Positions 1 through 13,800 of a DNA stretch of 64,000 bases are shown here, piece by piece. The translations under genes were made by a program, and so were the position numbers. Positions within the stretch are counted from its first letter, which is position 1, and the number at the start of each line of letters is the position of its first letter. The notes beneath the pieces were generated by a model. The model did no database searches, had not been told where the DNA came from, and worked only from the letters and a program-made list of their open reading frames with translations. Source of the DNA: Mantis religiosa (lineage: Eukaryota > Arthropoda > Insecta > Mantodea > Mantidae). The stretch covers positions 265,501 through 329,500 of the forward strand of contig JAUKNK010000148.1 of NCBI GenBank assembly GCA_030765055.1, in the 5' to 3' direction.

Positions 1-133
1 TATCCCAGCACAACCTATAACTGTTATCTGTTAAGTGCACAAATAGACCTTAATCCTACAGTTAGATACAGCGTCATATCCTAGCAAAACCTATAACTGT
101 TATCGGTTAAGTGCACAAATAGACCCCAATCCT

Positions 134-209
134 ACAGTTAGATACAGCGGCATATCCCAGCACAACCTATAACTGTTATCTGTTAAGTGCACAAATAGAC
201 CCCAATCCT
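134..209 (+). repeat. Example of the common monomer (type a)
   Basis: This is a representative 76-bp unit close to the majority sequence. Its diagnostic parts are AACCTATAACTGTTATCTG, TTAAGTGCACAAATAGACC and one CpG in CAGCGGC. An adjacent direct repeat, CTGTTA-T-CTGTTA, lies in the middle. The next unit starts immediately at 210, so there is no spacer between monomers. Confidence 0.95.
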
Positions 210-2632
210 ACAGTTAGATACAGCGGCATATACCAGCACAAACTATAACTGTTATCTCTTAAGTGCACAAATAGACCCCAATCCTACAGTTAGATACAGC
301 ACCATATCCCAGAACAACCTATAACTGCTATCTGTTAAGTGCACAAATAGACCTTAATCCTACAGTTAGATACAGCGGCATATCCTAGCAGAACCTATAA
401 CTGTTATCTGTTAAGTGCACAAATAGACCCCAATCCTACAGTTAGATACAGCGGCATATCCCAGCACAACCTATAACTGTTATCTGTTAAGTGCACAAAT
501 AGACCCCAATCCTACAGTTAGATACAGCACCATATCCAAGCACAACCTATAACTGTTATCTGTTAAATGCACAAATAGACCCCAATCCTACAGTTAGATA
601 CAGCGGCATATCCCAGCACAACCTATAACTGTTATCTGTTAAGTGCACAAATAGACCCCAATCCTACAGTGAGATACAGCACCATATCCCAGCACAACCT
701 ATAACTGTTATCTGTTAAGTGCACAAATAGACCTTAATCCTACAGTTAGATACAGCGGCATAATCTAGCACAACCTATAACTGTTATCTGTTAAGCGCAC
801 AAATAGACCCCAAACCTAAAGTTAGATACAGCACCATATACCAGCAGAACCTATAACTGTTATCTGTTAAGTGCACAAATAGACCCCAATCCTACAGATA
901 TATACAGCGGCATATACCAGCACAACCTATATCTGTTAAGTGCACAAATAGACCCCAATCCTACAGTTAGTTACAGCACCATATCCCAGCACAACCTATA
1001 ACTGTTATCTGTTAAGTACACAAATATTCCCCAATTCTACTGTTAGATACAGCAGCATATCCCAGCACAACCTATAACTGTTATCTGTTAAGTGCACAAT
1101 TAGACCCCAATCCTACAGTTAGATACAGCGGCATATCCCAGCAGAACCTGTATCTGTTATCTGTTAAGTGCACAAATAGACCCCAATCTTACAGTTAGAT
1201 ACAGCGTCATATACCAGCACAACCTATAACTGTTATCTGTTAAGTGCACAAATAGACCCCAAACCTACAGTTAGATACAGCGGCATATCCCAGCACAACC
1301 TATAACTGTTATCTGTTAAGTGCACAAATAGACCCCAATCCTACAGTTAGCTACAGCACCATATACCAGCAGAACCTATAACTGTTATCTTTTAAGTGCA
1401 CAAATAGACCCCAATCCTACAGTTAGATACAGCACCATATCCCAGAACAACCTATAACTGTTATCTGTTAAGTGCACAAATAGACCTTAATCCAACAGTT
1501 AGATACAGCGGCATATCCCAGCACAACCTATAACTGTTATCTGTTAAGTGCACAAATAGACCCCAATCCTACAGTTAGATACAGCGGCATATCCAAGCAC
1601 AACCTATAACTGTTATCTGTTAAATGCACATATAGACCCCAATCCTACAGTTAGATACAGCGGCATATCCCAGCACAACCTATAACTGTTATCTGTTAAG
1701 TGCACAAATAGACCCCAATCCTACAGTTAGATACAGCACCATATCCCAGCACAACCTATAACTGTTATCTGTTAAGTGCACAAATAGACCTTAATCCTAG
1801 TTAGATACAGCGGCATATCCTAGCACAACCTATAACTGTTATCTGTTAAGCGCACAAATAGACCCCAAACCTACAGTTAGATACAGCACCATATACCAGC
1901 AGAACCTATAACTGTTATCTGTTAAGTGCACAAATAGACCCCAATCCTACAGATATATAGAGTGGCATATACCAGCACAACCTATAACTGTTATCTGTTA
2001 AGTGCACAAATAGACCCCAATCCTACAGTTAGTTACAGCACCATATCCCAGCACAACCTATAACTGTTATCTGTTAAGTACACAAATAGACCCCAATCCT
2101 ACAGTTAGATACAGCGGCATATACCAGCACAACCTATAACTGTTATCTGTTAAGTGCACAAATAGACCCTAAACCTACAGTTAGATACAGCGGCATTTCC
2201 CAGCACAACCTATAACTGTTATCTGTTAAGTGCACAAATAGTCCCCAATCCTACAGTTAGATACAGCACCATATACCAGCAGAACCTATAACTGTTATCT
2301 GTTAAGTACACAAATAGACCTTAATCCTACAGTTAGATATAGCGGCATATACCAGCACAACCTATAACTGTTATCTGTTAAGTGCACAAGTAGACCCCAA
2401 TCCTAGGGTTAGATACAGCACCATATCCCAGCACAACGTATAACTGTTATCTGTTCAGTGCACAAATAGTCCCCAATTCTACTGTTAGATACATCAGCAT
2501 ATCCCAGCACAACCTATATTTGTTATCTGTTAAGTGCACAATTAGACCCCAATCCTACAGTTAGATACAGCACCATATCCCAGCACAACCTATAACTGTT
2601 ATCTGTTAAGTACACAAATAGTCCCCAATTCT

Positions 2633-2708
2633 ACTGTTAGATACAGCAGCATATCCCAGCACAACCTATATTTGTTATCTGTTAAGTGCACAATTAGACC
2701 CCAATCCT
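2633..2708 (+). repeat. Example of the ACTGTT / AATTAG monomer (type c)
   Basis: This 76-bp monomer begins ACTGTTAGATACAGCAGC, has TATATTTGTTATCTG in the middle and CACAATTAGACC near the end. It normally follows a monomer ending GTCCCCAATTCT, so the variants travel as a linked block rather than independently. The block is often duplicated in tandem with one type-a monomer between copies, as at about 2470-2780. Confidence 0.9.
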
Positions 2709-3164
2709 ACAGTTAGATACAGTGGCATATCCCAGCACAACCCATATCTGTTATCTGTTAAGTGCACAAATAGACCCCAAACCTACAGTTGGATACAGCA
2801 CCATATACCAGCAGAACCTTTATTTGAAATCTGATTAGTGCACAAATAGATCCAAATCCTACAGTTAGATACAGCGGCATATCCTAGCACAACCTATAAC
2901 TGTTATCCGTTAAGTGCACAGATAGACCCCAATCGTACAGTTAGATACAGCGACATATCCCAGCACAACCTATAACTGTTATCTGTTAAGTGCACAAATA
3001 GACCCCAATCCTACAGTTAGATACAGCGGCATACACCAGCACAACCTATAGCTGTTATCTGTTAAGTGCACAAATAGACCCCAATCCTACAGTTATATAC
3101 AGCGGCATATCCAAGCACAACCTATAACTGTTATCTGTTATGTGCACAAATAGACCCCAATCCT

Positions 3165-3240
3165 ACAGTTAGATACAGCGGCATATACCAGCAGAACCCA
3201 TATTTGAAATCTGATTAGTGCACAAATAGACCACAATCCT
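3165..3240 (+). repeat. Example of the divergent monomer (type b)
   Basis: This is a 76-bp monomer in which the middle reads CCCATATTTGAAATCTGATT instead of the common CTATAACTGTTATCTGTTA. It also has CCACAATCCT in place of CCCCAATCCT. This class recurs at fixed places in the higher-order units (for example near 4410, 7190, 11060, 12800 and 20940), so it marks register within the array. Its length is unchanged, and TTAA is replaced by TTAG. Confidence 0.9.
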
Positions 3241-5583
3241 ACAGTTAGATACAGCGGCATATCCCAGCACAACCTATAACTGTTATCTGTTAAGTGCACA
3301 AATAGTCCCAAATTCTACTGTTAGATACAGCAGCATATCCCAGCACTACCTATATTTGTTATCTGTTAAGTGCACGATTAGACCCCAATCCTACAGTTAG
3401 ATACAGCACCATATCCCAGCACAACCTATAACTGTTATCTGTTAAGTGAAAAAATAGACCTTAATCCTACTGTTAGATACAGCACCATATACTTGCACAA
3501 CCTATAACTGTTATCTGTTAAGTGCACAAATAGACCTTAATCCTTCAGTTAGATACAGCGGCATAATCTAGCACAACCTATAACTGTTATCTGTTAAGCG
3601 CACAAATAGACCCCAAACCTAAAGTTAGATACAGCACCATATACCAGCAGAACCTATAACTGTTATCTGTTAAGTGCACAAATAGTCCCCAATTCTACTG
3701 TTAGATACAGCAGCATATCCCAGCACAACCTATATTTGTTATCTGTTAAGTGCACAATTAGACCCCAATCCTACAGTTAGATACAGCACCATATCCCAGC
3801 ACAACCTATAACTGTTATCTGTTAAGTACACAAATAGTCCCCAATTCTACTGTTAGATACAGCAGCATATCCCAGCACAACCTATATTTGTTATCTGTTA
3901 AGTGCACAATTAGACCCCAATCCTACAGTTAGATACAGCGGCATATCCCAGCACAACCCATATCTGTTATCTGTTAAGTGCACAAATAGACCCCAAACCT
4001 ACAGTTAGATACAGCACCATATACCAGCAGAACCTTAATTTGAAATCTGATTAGTGCACAAATAGACCCAAATCCTACAGTTAGATTCAGCGGCATATCC
4101 TAGCACAACCTATAACTGTTATCCGTTAAGTGCACAAATAGACCCCAATCGTACAGTTAGATACAGCGACATATCCCAGCACAACCTATAACTGTTATCT
4201 GTTAAGTGCACAAATAGACCCCAATCCTACAGTTAGATACAGCGGCATACACCAGCACAACCTATAACTGTTATCTGTTAAGTGCACAAATAGACGCCAA
4301 TCCTACAGTTAGATACAGCGGCATATCCAAGCACAACCTATAACTGTTATCTGTTATGTGCACAAATAGACCCCAATCCTACAGTTAGATACAGCGGCAT
4401 ATACCAGCAGAACCCATATTTGAAATCTGATAAGTGCACAAATAGACCACAATCCTACAGTTAGATACAGCGGCATATCCCAGCACAACCTATAACTGTT
4501 ATCTGTTAAGTGCACAAATAGTCCCAAATTCTACTGTTAGATACAGCAGCATATCCCAGCACTACCTATATTTGTTATCTGTTAAGTGCACGATTAGACC
4601 CCAATCCTACAGTTAGATACAGCACCATATCCCAGCACAACCTATAACTGTTATCTGTTAAGTGCACAAATAGACCTTAATCCTACTGTTAGATACAGCA
4701 CCATATACTTGCACAACCTATATTTGAAATCTGATTAGTGCACAAATAGACCCCAATCCTACAGTTAGATACAGCGGCATATCGCAGCACAACCTATAAC
4801 TGATATCTGTTAAGTGCACAAATAGACCCCAATCCTACAGTTAGATACAGCGGCATATACTAGCAGAACCCATATTTGAAATCTGATTAGTGCACAAATA
4901 GACCACAATCCTACAGTTAGATACAGCGGCATATCCCAGCACAACCTATAACTGTTATCTGTTAAGTGCACAAATAGACCCCAATCCTACAGTTAGATAC
5001 ATCAGCAAATCCCAGCACAACCTATAACTGTTATCTGTTAAGTGCACAAATAGTCCCCAATTCTACTGTTAGATACAGCAGCATATCCCAGCACAACCTA
5101 TATTTGTTATCTGTTAAGTGCACAATTAGACCCCAATCCTACAGTTAGATACAGCGGCATATCCCAGCACAACCTATATCTGTTATCTGTTAAGTGCACA
5201 AATAGACCCCAATCTTACAGTTAGATACAGCAGCATATCCCACCACAACCTATAACTGTTATCTGTTAAGTGCACAAATAGACCCCAATCCTACAGTTAG
5301 ATACAGCGGCATATCCCAGCACAACCTATAACTGTTATCTGATATGTGCACAAATAGACCTTATTCCTACAGTTAGATACAGCGGCATATCCTAGCACAA
5401 CCTATAACTGTTATCTGTTAAGTGCACAAATAGACCCAATCCTACAGTTAGATACAGCGTCATATCCCAGCACAACCTATTGCTGTTATCTGTTAAGTGC
5501 ACAAATAGACCCCAATCCTACCGTTAGATACAGCAGCATATCCCAGCACAACCTATAACTGTTATCTGTTAAGTGCACAAATA

Positions 5584-5626
5584 GTCCCCAACAACCTATA
5601 TTTGAAATCTGATTAGTGCACAAATA
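5584..5626 (+). repeat. 43-bp short monomer with a 33-bp deletion (array register marker)
   Basis: GTCCCCA is joined directly to ACAACCTATATTTG, skipping 33 bases that lie between these strings in ordinary type-c DNA. I find the same joint 23 times: 5584, 13977, 19482, 29177, 31044, 33898, 35309, 37099, 37446, 39262, 41661, 44060, 44407, 46223, 50293, 51704, 53494, 53841, 55657, 58056, 60455, 60802 and 62618. The identical joint means one ancestral deletion spread by unit amplification. Confidence 0.85.
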
Positions 5627-7860
5627 CACTCCAATCCTACAGTTAGATACAGCGGCATATCCCAGCACAACCTATAACTGTTATCTGTTAAGTGCACAAA
5701 TAGACCCCAATCCTACAGTTAGATACAGCGGCATATACCAGCACAACCTATAACTGTTATTTGTTAAGTGCACAAATGGACGCCAATCCTACAGTTAGAT
5801 ACAGCGGCATATACCAGCAGAACCCATATTTGAAATCTGATTAGTGCACAAATAGACCACAATCCTACAGTTAGATACAGCGGCATATCCTAGCACTACC
5901 TATAACTGTTATCTGTAAAGTGCACAAATAGACCCCAATCCTACAGTTAGATACATCAGCAAATCCCAGCACAACCTATAACTGTTATCCGTTAAGTGCA
6001 CAAATAGACCCCAATCCTACAGTTAGATACAGCGGCATATACCAGCACAACCTACAACTGTTAACTGTTAAGTGCACAAATAGACCCCAATCTTACAGTT
6101 AGATACAGCGGCATATACCAGCACAACCTATAACTGTTATCTGTTAAGTGCACAAATTGACCCCAATCCTACAGTTAGATACAGCGGCATATCCCAGCAC
6201 AACCTATAACTGTTATCTGTAAGGTGCACAAATAGACCCCAATCCTACAGTTTGATACAGCGGCATATACCAGCACAACCTATAACTGTTATCTATTAAG
6301 TGCACAAATAGACGCCAATCCTACAGTTAGATACAGCACCATATCCCAGCACAACCTATAACTGTTATCTGTTAAGTGCACAAATAGTCCCCAATTCCAC
6401 TGTTAGATACAGCAGCATATCCCAGCACAACCTATATTTGTTTTCTGTTAAGTGCACAATTAGACCCCAATCCTACAGTTAGACACAGCACCATATCCCA
6501 GCACAACCTATAACTGTTATCTGTTAAGTACACAAATAGACCTTAATCCTACAGTTTGATACAGCGGCATATACCAGCACAACCTATAAATGTTATCTGC
6601 TAAGTGCACAAATAGACCCCAATCCTAGGGTTAGATACAGCACCATATCCCAGCACAACCTATAACTGTTATCTGTTAAGTGCACAAATAGACCTTAATC
6701 CTACAGTTAGATACAGCGGCATAATCTAGCACAACCTATAACTGTTATCTGTTAAGCGCACAAATAGACCCCAAACCTACAGTTAGATACAGCACCATAT
6801 ACCAGCAGAACCTATAACTGTTATCCGTTAAGTGCACAAATAGACCCCAATCCTACAGTTAGATACAGCGGCATATACCAGCACAACCTACAACTGTTAT
6901 CTGTTAAGTGCACAAATAGACCCCAATCTTACAGTTAGATACAGCGGCATATACCAGCACAACCTATAACTGTTATCTGTAAAGTGCACAAATTGACCCC
7001 AATCCTACAGTTAGATACAGCGGCATATCCCAGCACAACCTATAACTGTTATCTGTAAGGTGCACAAATAGACCCCAATCCTACAGTTAGATACAGCGGC
7101 ATATACCAGCACAACCTATAACTGTTATCTGTTAAGTGCACAAATAGACGCCAATCCTACAGTTAGATACAGCGGCATATACCAGCAGAACCCATATTTG
7201 AAATCTGATTAGTGCACAAATAGACCACAATCCTACAGTTAGATACAGCGGCATATCCCAGACAACCTATAACTGTTATCTGTTAAGTGCACAAATAGAC
7301 CCCAATCCTACAGTTAGATACATCAGCAAATCCCAGCACAACCTATAACTGTTATCCGTTAAGTGCACAAATAGACCCCAATCCTACAGTTAGATACAGC
7401 GGTATATCCCAGCACAACCTATAACTGTTATCTGTTAAGTGCACAAATAGACCCCAATCTTACAGTTAGATACAGCGGCATATATCAGCACAACCTATAA
7501 CTGTTACCTGTTAAGTGCACAAATTGAACCCAATCCTACAGTTAGATACAGCGGCATATCCCAGCACAACCTATAACTGTTATCTGTTAAGTGCACAAAT
7601 AGACCCCAATCCTACAGTTAGATACAGCGGCATATACCAGCACAACCTATAACTGTTATCTGTTAAGTGCACAAATAGACGCCAATCCTACAGTTAGATA
7701 CAGCACCATATCCCAGCACAACCTATAACTGTTATCTGTTAAGTGCACAACTGGTCCCCAATTCTACTGTTAGATACAGCAGCATAACCCAGCACAACCT
7801 ATACTTGTTTTCTGTTAAGTGCACAATTAGACCCCAATCCTACAGTTAGACACAGCACCA

Positions 7861-10800
7861 TATCCCAGCACAACCTATAACTGTTATCTGTTAAGTGCAC
7901 AAATAGACCTTAATCCTACAGTTAGATACAGCGTCATATCCTAGCAAAACCTATAACTGTTATCGGTTAAGTGCACAAATAGACCCCAATCCTACAGTTA
8001 GATACAGCGGCATATCCCAGCACAACCTATAACTGTTATCTGTTAAGTGCACAAATAGACCCCAATCCTATAGTTAGATACAGCGGCATATACCAGCACA
8101 AACTATAATTGTTATCTCTTAAGTGCACAAATAGACCCCAATCCTACAGTTAGATACAGCACCATATCCCAGAACAACCTATAACTGCTATCTGTTAAGT
8201 GCACAAATAGACCTTAATCCTACAGTTAGATACAGCGGCATATCCTAGCAGAACCTATAACTGTTATCTGTTAAGTGCACAAATAGACCCCAATCCTACA
8301 GTTAGACACAGCACCATATCCCAGCACAACCTATAACTGTTATCTGTTAAGTGCACAAATAGACCTTAATCCTACAGTTAGATACAGCACCATATCCAAG
8401 CACAACCTATAACTGTTATCTGTTAAATGCACAAATAGACCCCAATCCTACAGTTAGATACAGCGGCATATCCCAGCACAACCTATAACTGTTATCTGTT
8501 AAGTGCACAAATAGACCCCAATCCTACAGTGAGATACAGCACCATATCCCAGCACAACCTACAACTGTTATCTGTTAAGTGCACAAATAGACCTTAATCC
8601 TACAGTTAGATACAGCGGCATAATCTAGCACAACCTATAACTGTTATCTGTTAAGCGCACAAATAGACCCCAAACCTAAAGTTAGATACAGCACAATATA
8701 CCAGCAGAACCTATAACTGTTATCTATTAAGTGCACAAATAGACCCCAATCCTACAGATATATACAGCGGCATATACCAGCACAACCTATATCTGTTAAG
8801 TGCACAAATAGACCCCAATCCTACAGTTAGTTACAGCACCATATCCCAGCACAACCTATAACTGTTATCTGTTAAGTACACAAATATTTCCCAATTCTAC
8901 TGTTAGATACAGCAGCATATCCCAGCACAACCTATAACTGTTATCTGTTAAGTGCACAATTAGACCCCAATCCTACAGTTAGATACAGCGGCATATCCCA
9001 GCAGAACCTGTATCTGTTATCTGTTAAGTGCACAAATAGACCCCAATCTTACAGTTAGATACAGCGTCATATACCAGCACAACCTATAACTGTTATCTGT
9101 TAAGTGCACAAATAGACCCCAAACCTACAGTTAGATACAGCGGCATATCCCAGCACAACCTATAACTGTTATCTGTTAAGTGCACAAATAGACCCCAATC
9201 CTACAGTTAGCTACAGCACCATATACCAGCAGAACCTATAACTGTTATCTTTTAAGTGCACAAATAGACCCCAATCCTACAGTTAGATACAGCACCATAT
9301 CCCAGAACAACCTATAACTGTTATCTGTTAAGTGCACAAATAGACCTTAATCCAACAGTTAGATACAGCGGCATATCCCAGCACAACCTATAACTGTTAT
9401 CTGTTAAGTGCACAAATAGACCCCAATCCTACAGTTAGATACAGTGGCATATCCAAGCACAACCTATAACTGTTATCTGTTAAATGCACATATAGACCCC
9501 AATCCTACAGTTAGATACAGCGGCATATCCCAGCACAAGCTATAACTGTTATCTGTTAAGTGCACAAATAGACCCCAATCCTACAGTTAGATACAGCACC
9601 ATATCCCAGCACAACCTATAACTGTTATCTGTTAAGTGAACAAATAGACCTTAATCCTACAGTTAGATACAGCGGCATATCCTAGCACAACCTATAACTG
9701 TTATCTGTAAGCGCACAAATAGACCCCAAACCTACAGTTAGATACAGCACCATATACCAGCAGAACCTATAACTGTTATCTGTTAAGTGCACAAATAGAC
9801 CCCAATCCTACAGAAATATAGAGCGGCATATACCAGCACAACCTATAACTGTTATCTGTTAAGTGCACAAATAGACCCCAATCCTACAGTTAGTTACAGC
9901 ACCATATCCCGGCACAACCTATAACTGTTATCTGTTAAGTACACATATAGACCCCAATCCTACAGTTAGATACAGCGGCATCTACCAGCACAACCTATAA
10001 CTGTTATCTGTTAAGTGCACAAATAGACCCTAAACCTACAGTTAGATACAGCGGCATTTCCCAGCACAACCTATAACTGTTATCTGTTAAGTGCACAAAT
10101 AGACCCCAATCCTACAGTTAGATACAGCACCATATACCAGCAGAACCTATAACTGTTATCTGTTAAGTACACAAATAGACCTTAATCCTACAGTTAGATA
10201 TAGCGGCATATACCAGCACAACCTATAACTGTTATCTGTTAAGTGCACAAGTAGACCCCAATCCTAGGGTTAGATGCAGCACCATATCCCAGCACAACGT
10301 ATAACTGTTATCTGTTAAGTGCACAAATAGTCCCCAATTCTACTGTTAGATACAGCAGCATATCCCAGCACAACCTATATTTGTTATCTGTTAAGTGCAC
10401 AATTAGACCCCAATCCTACAGTTAGATACAGCACCATATCCCAGCACAACCTATAACTGTTATCTGTTAAGTACACAAATAGTCCCCAATTCTACTGTTA
10501 GATACAGCAGCATATCCCAGCACAACCTATATTTGTTATCTGTTAAGTGCACAATTAGACCCCAATCCTACAGTTAGATACAGCGGCATATCCCAGCACA
10601 ACCCATATCTGTTATCTGTTAAGTGCACAAATAGACCCCAAACCTACAGTTGGATACAGCACCATATACCAGCAGAACCTTTATTTGAAATCTGATTAGT
10701 GCACAAATAGACCCAAATCCTACAGTTAGATACAGCGGCATATCCTAGCACAACCTATAACTGTTATCCGTTAAGTGCACAAATAGACCCCAATCGTACA

Positions 10801-13800
10801 GTTAGATACAGCGACATATCCCAGCACAACCTATAACTGTTATCTGTTAAGTGCACAAATAGACCCCAATCCTACAGTTAGATACAGCGGCATACACCAG
10901 CACAACCTATAACTGTTATCTGTTTAGTGCACAAATAGACCCCAATCCTACAGTTATATACAGCGGCATATCCAAGCACAACCTATAACTGTTATCTGTT
11001 ATGTGCACAAATAGACCCCAATCCTACAGTTAGATACAGCGTCATATACCAGCAGAACCCATATTTGAAATCTGATTAGTGCACAAATAGACCACAATCC
11101 TACAGTTAGATACAGCGGCATATCCCAGCACAACCTATAACTGTTATCTGTTAAGTACACAAATAGTCCCAAATTCTACTGTTAGATACAGCGGCATATC
11201 CAAGCACAACCTATAACTGTTATCTGTTAAATGCACATATAGACCCCAATCCTACAGTTAGATACAGCGGCATATCCCAGCACAAGCTATAACTGTTATC
11301 TGTTAAGTGCACAAATAGACCCCAATCCTACAGTTAGATACAGCACCATATCCCAGCACAACCTATAACTGTTATCTGTTAAGTGCACAAATAGACCTTA
11401 ATCCTACAGTTAGATACAGCGGCATATCCTAGCACAACCTATAACTGTTATCTGTTAAGCGCACAAATAGACCCCAAACCTACAGTTAGATACAGCACCA
11501 TATACCAGCAGAACCTATAACTGTTATCTGTTAAGTGCACAAATAGACCCCAATCCTACAGATATATAGAGCGGCATATACCAGCACAACCTATAACTGT
11601 TATCTGTTAAGTGCACAAATAGACCCCAATCCTACAGTTAGTTACAGCACCATATCCCAGCACAACCTATAACTGTTATCTGTTAAGTACACAAATAGAC
11701 CCCAATCCTACAGTTAGATACAGCGGCATCTACCAGCACAACCTATAACTGTTATCTGTTAAGTGCACAAATAGACCCTAAACCTACAGTTAGATACAGC
11801 GGCATTTCCCAGCACAACCTATAACTGTTATCTGTTAAGTGCACAAATAGACCCCAATCCTACAGTTAGATACAGCACCATATACCAGCAGAACCTATAA
11901 CTGTTATCTGTTAAGTACACAAATAGACCTTAATCCTACAGTTAGATATAGCGGCATATACCAGCACAACCTATAACTGTTATCTGTTAAGTGCACAAGT
12001 AGACCCCAATCCTAGGGTTAGATACAGCACCATATCCCAGCACAACGTATAACTGTTATCTGTTAAGTGCACAAATAGTCCCCAATTCTACTGTTAGATA
12101 CAGCAGCATATCCCAGCACAACCTATATTTGTTATCTGTTAAGTGCACAATTAGACCCCAATCCTACAGTTAGATACAGCACCATATCCCAGCACAACCT
12201 ATAACTGTTATCTGTTAAGTACACAAATAGTCCCCAATTCTACTGTTAGATACAGCAGCATATCCCAGCACAACCTATATTTGTTATCTGTTAAGTGCAC
12301 AATTAGACCCCAATCCTACAGTTAGATACAGCGGCATATCCCAGCACAACCCATATCTGTTATCTGTTAAGTGCACAAATAGACCCCAAACCTACAGTTG
12401 GATACAGCACCATATACCAGCAGAACCTTTATTTGAAATCTGATTAGTGCACAAATAGACCCAAATCCTACAGTTAGATACAGCGGCATATCCTAGCACA
12501 ACCTATAACTGTTATCCGTTAAGTGCACAGATAGACCCCAATCGTACAGTTAGATACAGCGACATATCCCAGCACAACCTATAACTGTTATCTGTTAAGT
12601 GCACAAATAGACCCCAATCCTACAGTTAGATACAGCGGCATACACCAGCACAACCTATAACTGTTATCTGTTAAGTGCACAAATAGACGCCAATCCTACA
12701 GTTAGATACAGCGGCATATCCAAGCACAACCTATAACTGTTATCTGTTATGTGCACAAATAGACCCCAATCCTACAGTTAGATACAGCGGCATATACCAG
12801 CAGAACCCATATTTGAAATCTGATAAGTGCACAAATAGACCACAATCCTACAGTTAGATACAGCGGCATATCCCAGCACAACCTATAACTGTTATCTGTT
12901 AAGTGCACAAATAGTCCCAAATTCTACTGTTAGATACAGCAGCATATCCCAGCACTACCTATATTTGTTATCTGTTAAGTGCACGATTAGACCCCAATCC
13001 TACAGTTAGATACAGCACCATATCCCAGCACAACCTATAACTGTTATCTGTTAAGTGCACAAATAGACCTTAATCCTACTGTTAGATACAGCACCATATA
13101 CTTGCACAACCTATATTTGAAATCTGATTAGTGCACAAATAGACCCCAATCCTACAGTTAGATACAGCGGCATATCGCAGCACAACCTATAACTGATATC
13201 TGTTAAGTGCACAAATAGACCCCAATCCTACAGTTAGATACAGCGGCATATACTAGCAGAACCCATATTTGAAATCTGATTAGTGCACAAATAGACCACA
13301 ATCCTACAGTTAGATACAGCGGCATATCCCAGCACAACCTATAACTGTTATCTGTTAAGTGCACAAATAGACCCCAATCCTACAGTTAGATACATCAGCA
13401 AATCCCAGCACAACCTATAACTGTTATCTGTTAAGTGCACAAATAGTCCCCAATTCTACTGTTAGATACAGCAGCATATCCCAGCACAACCTATATTTGT
13501 TATCTGTTAAGTGCACAATTAGACCCCAATCCTACAGTTAGATACAGCGGCATATCCCAGCACAACCTATATCTGTTATCTGTTAAGTGCACAAATAGAC
13601 CCCAATCTTACAGTTAGATACAGCAGCATATCCCACCACAACCTATAACTGTTATCTGTTAAGTGCACAAATAGACCCCAATCCTACAGTTAGATACAGC
13701 GGCATATCCCAGCACAACCTATAACTGTTATCTGATATGTGCACAAATAGACCTTATTCCTACAGTTAGATACAGCGGCATATCCTAGCACAACCTATAA

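Larger units (their letters stand above)
1..7860 (+). repeat. Higher-order unit A1 (about 7.86 kb)
   Basis: The first bases of the window, including the rare variants GCGTCATATCCTAGCAAAAC and TTATCGGTTAAG, reappear in the same order at 7861 and in part at 15418 and 21606, which defines this repeat period. The start is arbitrary because the window begins inside the array. The unit has its own internal tandem duplication of about 1.2 kb: blocks near 2465-3680 and 3681-4896 share the same order of variant monomers. Confidence 0.85.

Noticed and set aside
134..209. CENP-B box in the monomer
   Set aside because: No match to the TTCG....A..CGGG pattern; the monomer has only one CpG.
2401..2417. 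Telomere-like CCTAGGGTTAG in one monomer variant
   Set aside because: It is a single partial match produced by substitutions in CCTACAGTTAG and is never tandem. It recurs only because the unit is copied.
5486..5668. A 60-codon minus-strand open frame repeated 21 times nearly unchanged
   Set aside because: It is a translation of satellite DNA, opened by the 33-bp deletion in the short monomer, and starts at GTG. Its constancy comes from array copying, not from protein selection. There is no domain, promoter or ribosome or splice signal.
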